This document shows, piece by piece, positions 60,109-64,000 of a DNA stretch of 64,000 nucleotides (the stretch's first letter is position 1; each line of letters starts with the position of its first letter). The stretch spans positions 19,626 through 83,625 of the forward strand of contig DASZNF010000031.1 of NCBI GenBank assembly GCA_035551355.1, given 5' to 3'. The position numbers were made by a program, and so were the translations under genes. The notes under the pieces were generated by a model. It was not told where the DNA came from, searched no databases, and saw nothing but the letters and a program-made list of their open reading frames with translations. The DNA is from DATATV01 sp035551355 (GTDB lineage: Bacteria > Actinomycetota > Actinomycetes > Mycobacteriales > Pseudonocardiaceae).

Positions 60109-60244
60109 GAGAATTCCCCCAAGGACTTTCAGGTTCGGCCGAGGCCAAAGAACAAATCTACTGACCGCGGCCGCGGGGGAACCAGCGAGATCGCCCGTCC
60201 GGACTAATTCCACCGCGTTTCGCCACTGGTCCAGACTTACCGGT

Positions 60245-60688
60245 ATGAGCGAGCCCGCCGAACCCGCCGCCGCCCCGACCTCGCTGGCCTTCGCCCCGCG
60301 TCCGGCCCTGGTCGCGCTGGCCTGGGTGATCACCGGGCTGCTGCTGGCCACCACGCTGCTGTCCAACTCGCCGGAGGGCCGCATCCTGTCCGGCATCGCC
60401 ACCATCGCGATCGGCGTGTTCGCGTTGTTCGGCACCGTGGCCCGGCCCCGGCTGACCGCGGACGAGCGGGGGGTGGTGGTGCGCAGGCTGGGCGGGTCCA
60501 GCCGGTGGAGCTGGCCCGAGCTGACCGTGAAGGTGTCCCGCAGCCGCCGGTTCGGCCGGGACACCAGCCTGCTGGAGCTGGACGTGCTGGACACCGACGG
60601 GGACGAGCATCTCGTCGTGCTGGGCTGGCTGGACCTGGGCACCACGCCGGACGAGGTGGCCGAGGCGCTGCGCGGCCTACTGGGCTGA
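60245..60688 (+). CDS. PH-domain-like membrane protein (Rv0010c position)
   Basis: A 147-residue protein with two transmembrane helices (~23-42 and ~48-66) followed by a bacterial PH-like domain (~70-147: PRLTADERGVVVRRLGGSSR, SWPELTVKV, LLELDVLDTDGDE). It has the size, topology and place of Rv0010c. Function is unknown; a membrane-associated structural role near the divisome is possible. The ATG is preceded by TTACCGGT, similar to the leader of the gene at 62254. Confidence 0.75.
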   Translation: MSEPAEPAAAPTSLAFAPRPALVALAWVITGLLLATTLLSNSPEGRILSGIATIAIGVFALFGTVARPRLTADERGVVVRRLGGSSRWSWPELTVKVSRSRRFGRDTSLLELDVLDTDGDEHLVVLGWLDLGTTPDEVAEALRGLLG

Positions 60689-60707
60689 AAATCTTTGCCG
60701 GGCGGCG

Positions 60708-61631
60708 TCAGCTACCGGTCTGGAAGCACTCCCCGGTGCTCAGCACGCAGTGCGCGGGCACGAACTGCGCGGTGCGCACCGCGATCAGCACCGAGAGCAC
60801 CAGCACCACCGCCACGACCGCGCCGATCTGCCAGGTGGTGCGGTTGACCTTCGGGGCGTAGAGCATCGCCGCGGTGAGCAGCGCGCCGGTGACCAGGCCG
60901 CCGAGGTGGTCGACCCAGGAGATGCCGGGGATGGAGAAGCTGAGCACCAGGTTGATCACGATCAGGGTGATCACCGAGCTGGGGTTGAGCTTGAGCCGGT
61001 AGACCACCACCAGCAGGCCGCCCATCAGGCCGAACACCGCCCCGGAGGCCCCGGCCACCTGCCCGTCCTGGGCGGAGAACAGGTAGACCGCGACACTGCC
61101 GCCCAGTAGCGCGACCAGGTAGACCAGGGTGAACCGCAACCGGCCAAGCACCAGCTCGAGGCTCTGCCCGATGATCCACAGCGAGATCATGTTCATCGCG
61201 ATGTGGATCGGGCCGTAGTGCAGGAACCCGGCGGTGAACAGCTGCCACCAGGCGCCGTTGGCCGTCTCCATGGGGACCAGGCCCCACTCCCGGAACAGCA
61301 GCGCGACGGCGTTGTTGCTCAGGCTGCCCGACTGGTAGACGGTCAACGCGAAGACCGCGACGTTGATCGCGATCAGGATCGGCACGACCACCGGCCGGCC
61401 GCGCTGCTGGCCGCCGACCGGGGTTACCGGGCGCCGGGTGGTGCTCCGGCCCGCGTTGACGCAGTCCACGCACTGGTAGCCGACGGACGCCTCGCGTAGA
61501 CAGTCCGGGCAGGCCGGCCGGTCGCACCGGGCGCACCGCAGGCCGGTCGGCCGGTCCGGGTGGCGGACGCAGACGGCCGGAGCCGTCGGCTCGCCGGGCG
61601 GACCGACCGACTGACCTGGTGGGTAGGTCAC
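60708..61631 (-). CDS. Rhomboid-family intramembrane serine protease
   Basis: A 307-residue rhomboid. The cytoplasmic N-terminus (~20-60) has a B-box/zinc-ribbon-like cluster C21, H24, C33, C36, C41, C44, C54, C57. The membrane domain has about seven helices with H144/N147 (IHIAMNMISLW), catalytic S196 (GASGAVFG) and H242 (DHLGGLVTG). Rhomboids cleave membrane proteins within the bilayer; the zinc-finger form is common in actinobacteria. GTG start at 61631. It is 7 bp after ppiA on the same strand. Confidence 0.93.
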   Translation of the reverse strand: MTYPPGQSVGPPGEPTAPAVCVRHPDRPTGLRCARCDRPACPDCLREASVGYQCVDCVNAGRSTTRRPVTPVGGQQRGRPVVVPILIAINVAVFALTVYQSGSLSNNAVALLFREWGLVPMETANGAWWQLFTAGFLHYGPIHIAMNMISLWIIGQSLELVLGRLRFTLVYLVALLGGSVAVYLFSAQDGQVAGASGAVFGLMGGLLVVVYRLKLNPSSVITLIVINLVLSFSIPGISWVDHLGGLVTGALLTAAMLYAPKVNRTTWQIGAVVAVVLVLSVLIAVRTAQFVPAHCVLSTGECFQTGS

Positions 61632-61638
61632 CGCGAAC

Positions 61639-62205
61639 TCAGCCCTCGCGCTGCACGTCGACCGACACGGACTCGATGACCACGTCCTTGACCGGGCGGT
61701 CGGCCGGACCGGTCTGGGTGCGCGCGATCTGGTCGACCACGGTGCGCGAGTCCTGGTCGGCGACCTCGCCGAAGATGGTGTGCTTGAAGTTCAGGTGCGG
61801 GGTCGGGCCCACGGTGAGGAAGAACTGCGAGCCATTGGTGCCCGGGCCCGCGTTCGCCATGGCCAGCAGGTAGGGCTTGTTGAACTGGAGTTCCTGGTGG
61901 AACTCGTCGGCGAACCGGTAGCCGGGACCGCCGCGGCCGGTGCCGGTCGGGTCACCGCCCTGGATCATGAAGCCCTCGATCACCCGGTGGAAGATCGAAC
62001 CGTCGTAGAACGGCCCGGTCGCCTCGCCCTTGGCGTTGCGCTCCGAGTAGTCCTTGGTGCCCTGCGCGAGTCCCACGAAATTCGCCACCGTTTTGGGGGC
62101 GTGGTCGGGGAAGAGGTTCACCCGGATATCGCCCTGCGAAGTGTGCAGGGTCGTCGTCACTGTCGCCCCAACGAGCGAATCGTTGCTGTCAACCACGGCT
62201 GCCAT
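61639..62205 (-). CDS. ppiA: Cyclophilin-type peptidyl-prolyl isomerase
   Basis: A 188-residue cytoplasmic cyclophilin. The core motifs are FHRVIEGFMIQGGDP (with the catalytic Arg), GPGTNGSQFFLTVGPTPHLN and HTIFGEV. It speeds proline isomerisation during folding. The gene lies in the same relative place and orientation as ppiA/Rv0009. The ATG at 62205 is used; the first ~17 residues are variable. Confidence 0.95.
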   Translation of the reverse strand: MAAVVDSNDSLVGATVTTTLHTSQGDIRVNLFPDHAPKTVANFVGLAQGTKDYSERNAKGEATGPFYDGSIFHRVIEGFMIQGGDPTGTGRGGPGYRFADEFHQELQFNKPYLLAMANAGPGTNGSQFFLTVGPTPHLNFKHTIFGEVADQDSRTVVDQIARTQTGPADRPVKDVVIESVSVDVQREG

Positions 62206-62253
62206 CGTGCCATCCGCAGCGGAATTGGCGCGGAGGGGGCAGGATTAAGCGGT

Positions 62254-62781
62254 ATGAGTGAACTCAAGACGACCCGGCGGGCGCGCCGCGAGCTCGCGCG
62301 CACCGCGAAAACGGCCCGCCAGGAGGCCACCCGGGCCGGTAAGAAGACGAAGGCGGCCGGCACCGAGGCCGCGGGCGCCGTCGCCGACGTGGCCGCCGAG
62401 GTGATCGCCACGGTGGGCAAGCGCGCCCAGAAGGCCCGGGCCAAGGCCGAGAAGAAGGCCGACAAGGTGACCTCGAAGGTCACCAAGAAGACCGACAAGC
62501 TGGTCAGCAAGACCGACAAGCTGGTCAAAAAGGGCAACAAGAAGGCCGACAAGCTGACCCGCAAGGGCAACAAGACCCGGGGTCGGCGCTGGCCGTGGCT
62601 GCTGGTGGCCGGCGCGGCGGCGGCCGCGGTGGTCGTGGCCAAGTCGCGCGGCGGCGCCGAGAGCCCGCAGGCCACGGTGACCCCGCTGGACCCGGACCGG
62701 GCATCGAGCAACGGCGTGGCGCCCAAGGACCCGGCGACCAGCCAGGTCGACAGCGACCACGGCGCGCACCACCGGAACTGA
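62254..62781 (+). CDS. Lys/Ala-rich coiled-coil membrane protein at the CwsA position
   Basis: A 175-residue protein. Residues 1-110 are a long basic helix/coiled coil, very rich in Lys, Ala and Thr, with KxDKL-type repeats. A transmembrane helix (113-129) and an acidic/polar C-terminal tail follow. Its place and orientation (divergent from ppiA, on the crgA strand) match Rv0008c, encoding CwsA, which links CrgA and Wag31. Sequence similarity cannot be judged by eye in such biased sequence, so orthology is inferred from order and topology. ATG 62254 is used. Confidence 0.65.
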   Translation: MSELKTTRRARRELARTAKTARQEATRAGKKTKAAGTEAAGAVADVAAEVIATVGKRAQKARAKAEKKADKVTSKVTKKTDKLVSKTDKLVKKGNKKADKLTRKGNKTRGRRWPWLLVAGAAAAAVVVAKSRGGAESPQATVTPLDPDRASSNGVAPKDPATSQVDSDHGAHHRN

Positions 62782-62790
62782 GCGCGGTCC

Positions 62791-62828
62791 GGGCCGGCCG
62801 GGGGGGCGTCGAGCCCCCGGCCCGGCCC
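62791..62828. terminator. Bidirectional terminator hairpin
   Basis: GGGCCGGCCGGGGG pairs with CCCCCGG-C-CCGGCCC (7 + 7 bp with one bulged base) around a 9-nt loop, between two convergent genes. Confidence 0.55.
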
Positions 62829-62871
62829 GGTTCCGCGAAACCCGGGCGCGCCGGATCTCCGCCTGCGGCGT

Positions 62872-63453
62872 TCAGAGGCCGAGCGTGGAGATGGCCTGCT
62901 CGGTGATGCGGCGTGCCTTGATGGACTGCGCCTGGTTCACCCACACGACCACCGCGTCGCCGCCCTTGTAGACCGCGTAGGTGGCGGTGCCGGTGGGGTC
63001 GTTCATGCCGTTGTAGCCGCCGGAGAGCAGCCCGCCCTGCCAGCCGGCCGGGTCGCTGGCCGGATCCGAGGTGGCCACCGGCGCGGCCTGGTTCACGATG
63101 GCCTGGGCCAGATCGGGCTGGCCCACGTAGACCCGCACGCTGACCTGCACCTTGCCGTCCGGCCGGTAGAAGAAGCAGCTCGGGTGCGGCTGCCCGTCGC
63201 CGGCCGAGATCTTCACGCTGGACACGTGCTGCCCGTTGGTGTCCGCGACGAACGAGGTGTCCAGGTAGGGGCAGTCCGCGGTCTTCGCGGCGGTCGGCGC
63301 GGCCGGGGCGGGCGGCAGGCTCGCGCTGACGTGCGTGGTGACCGTGCTGACCGGCGTGCTCGTCGATGCCGCCCCGGACGCCGATGGTCCGCACCCGGTG
63401 ATGGTTCCCACCAACGCCACCATCGGTAGCGCCGCGTACACGGTTCGCTTCAT
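62872..63453 (-). CDS. DUF2020-like lipoprotein
   Basis: A 193-residue exported lipoprotein. The signal peptide ends in a lipobox (TITG-C21). A Thr/Ser/Pro linker precedes a globular domain with CPYLDTSFV, NGQHVSSVKIS, PSCFFYRPDGKVQVSVRVYV and a conserved late tryptophan. This matches DUF2020 proteins, whose function is unknown. The two domain cysteines likely form a disulfide. ATG 63453 is the natural signal-peptide start. Confidence 0.8.
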   Translation of the reverse strand: MKRTVYAALPMVALVGTITGCGPSASGAASTSTPVSTVTTHVSASLPPAPAAPTAAKTADCPYLDTSFVADTNGQHVSSVKISAGDGQPHPSCFFYRPDGKVQVSVRVYVGQPDLAQAIVNQAAPVATSDPASDPAGWQGGLLSGGYNGMNDPTGTATYAVYKGGDAVVVWVNQAQSIKARRITEQAISTLGL

Positions 63454-63594
63454 CACGCGGGAGAGTGAACCAGAACCCGGATCAGCCGGCCGACCGCCCC
63501 CGGTTGCGGCATTCCGCGGACAGCCCGCGCCCGGCCCGCCCACCCTCGGCGAGAACCGGAGAACCTGGGGATCGGCGAACCTGGGGGATTCACG

Positions 63595-63787
63595 ATGACC
63601 GACGCCAACCGGACAGACCTGGCCGACCGGCTGAAGCGGCTGCCGGGTCGGCCAAGGTTGCTGGTCGGCCGAAGCGGCTGCCGGGTCGGCCAAGGTGCTG
63701 GTCGGCCTGGCCGCGCTGATCCCCTGGTCCCCCCTGATCGCGCTCGTGTCCCTCGCCGCCCGCCGCGCAAAACCCCGCCGAACCTGA
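63595..63787 (+). pseudogene. Small membrane-protein gene broken by a tandem duplication
   Basis: ATG 63595 (GGGGGA upstream) opens MTDANRTDLADRLKRLPGRP, after which a 37-bp duplication shifts the frame. With the second repeat removed, the frame reads on as RLLVGLAALIPWSPLIALVS and ends LAARRAKPRRT at the TGA at 63785. The restored product is a 51-residue single-pass membrane protein. As it stands, translation continues into unrelated Pro/Arg-rich sequence. The restored stop is directly next to the stop of the convergent oxidoreductase gene. Confidence 0.7.
63633..63707 (+). repeat. 37/38-bp tandem duplication
   Basis: Units 63633-63670 (38 bp) and 63671-63707 (37 bp) both begin GAAGCGGCTGCCGGGTCGGC and differ only by one extra T in the first (AAGGTTGC against AAGGTGC). 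Confidence 0.95.
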
Positions 63788-64000
63788 TCAGCCGGCGACT
63801 GGCGCATCGGCATCCAGCGAGATCGCGTTCTTGGCCCGCTGCACCGATTCCCCGGCCGCCGGACCGCCCGGGTTCTCGGTGGCCAGCGCCTGATTGACCG
63901 CGACGAACGGCCGCATCCGCCGCTCGTAGGCCGCGAACGCCTGCCCGTACTCGCCCCGCCTCAACTCGTCGGCGAGCACATAGGCGCCGACCAACGCCAG
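63788..64000 (-). CDS. FAD-dependent monooxygenase-like protein, C-terminal part
   Basis: The last 70 residues of a protein that continues past the window edge. LALVGAYVLADELRRGEYGQ followed by AFAAYERRMRPFVAVNQALA matches the C-terminal end of class A FAD monooxygenases of the PHBH/TetX type. There the GDA...G motif, not in view, precedes an A-x-x-GA-x-x-LA-x-EL helix and the AF-x-x-YE-x-x-x-RP-x-V motif. The stop is at 63788-63790. The substrate cannot be told from this piece. Confidence 0.7.
   Translation of the reverse strand: MALVGAYVLADELRRGEYGQAFAAYERRMRPFVAVNQALATENPGGPAAGESVQRAKNAISLDADAPVAG

Overview
The window is very GC-rich, uses GTG and TTG starts freely, and has the coding style of an actinobacterium. 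The right third (46.3-62.8 kb) reproduces the mycobacterial order tRNA-Leu(CAG)-fhaA-fhaB-pstP-rodA-pbpA-pknA-pknB-trpG-crgA-(Rv0010c-like)-ppiA-(cwsA position). The rest (SigE-family sigma factors, TPR/HTH regulator with a phosphotransferase, class E sortase, DUF5926, DUF2020) fits Pseudonocardiales best. The genus is an inference. By analogy with Mycobacterium tuberculosis, oriC should lie beyond the right edge.

Layout. 0-3.8 kb: an iron-box-controlled DUF2470 protein, a CPBP protease, arginine deiminase and ferritin. 3.8-10.4 kb: two SigE-family sigma factors, each overlapping or abutting a membrane partner gene, around housekeeping genes (DUF952, SEC-C protein, GDPD, DUF4328, rhodanese). 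10.4-15.9 kb: a monocarboxylate/acetate-type symporter (mctC-like) with its DUF485 partner and a LytTR regulator; sppA separates these from the LytS-type kinase. 15.9-19.7 kb: a Fpg/Nei glycosylase, a membrane protein, an ECF sigma factor fused to its own zinc-finger anti-sigma and membrane segment, and tRNA-Gly. 19.7-21.0 kb: hairpin repeats behind tRNA-Gly, a GNAT enzyme, and a decayed yefM-yoeB toxin-antitoxin pair whose TGTACA operator is intact.

21.0-31.7 kb holds the most unusual block. It encodes a methyltransferase interrupted by a beta-sandwich domain, a SHOCT-like single-pass membrane protein, a 1256-residue GT-GT-coiled-coil-FkbM fusion, an acyltransferase-3 protein with a ~690-residue disordered tail, and a 31-residue membrane microprotein. 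It looks like an envelope-glycan decoration cluster. Two of its products and the distant class E sortase share a short motif, T-x-x-[IV]-P-x-[VA]. This matches the pThr-x-x-Ile/Val form read by many FHA domains, and the window also encodes PknA, PknB, PstP, FhaA and FhaB.

31.8-45.5 kb is a mixed region: a NarL-type two-component pair, MFS, SDR, phosphotransferase and TPR/HTH regulator, two small conserved proteins, a GH1 beta-glucosidase divergent from a TetR regulator, a PLP fold-III enzyme, an aldonolactone oxidase, and an NAD(P)-binding protein. An ~840-bp stretch with no convincing gene follows, then tRNA-Leu and the cell-wall/division kinase operon. The right edge has a rhomboid protease, cyclophilin, a CwsA-position protein, a lipoprotein, a small membrane gene broken by a 37-bp tandem duplication, and the C-terminus of a FAD monooxygenase-like protein cut by the window edge.

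Two features recur. Many genes lack a Shine-Dalgarno sequence and instead have TANNNT 6-8 nt before the start codon, as expected for leaderless mRNAs. Convergent gene pairs are usually separated by strong GC-rich hairpins.
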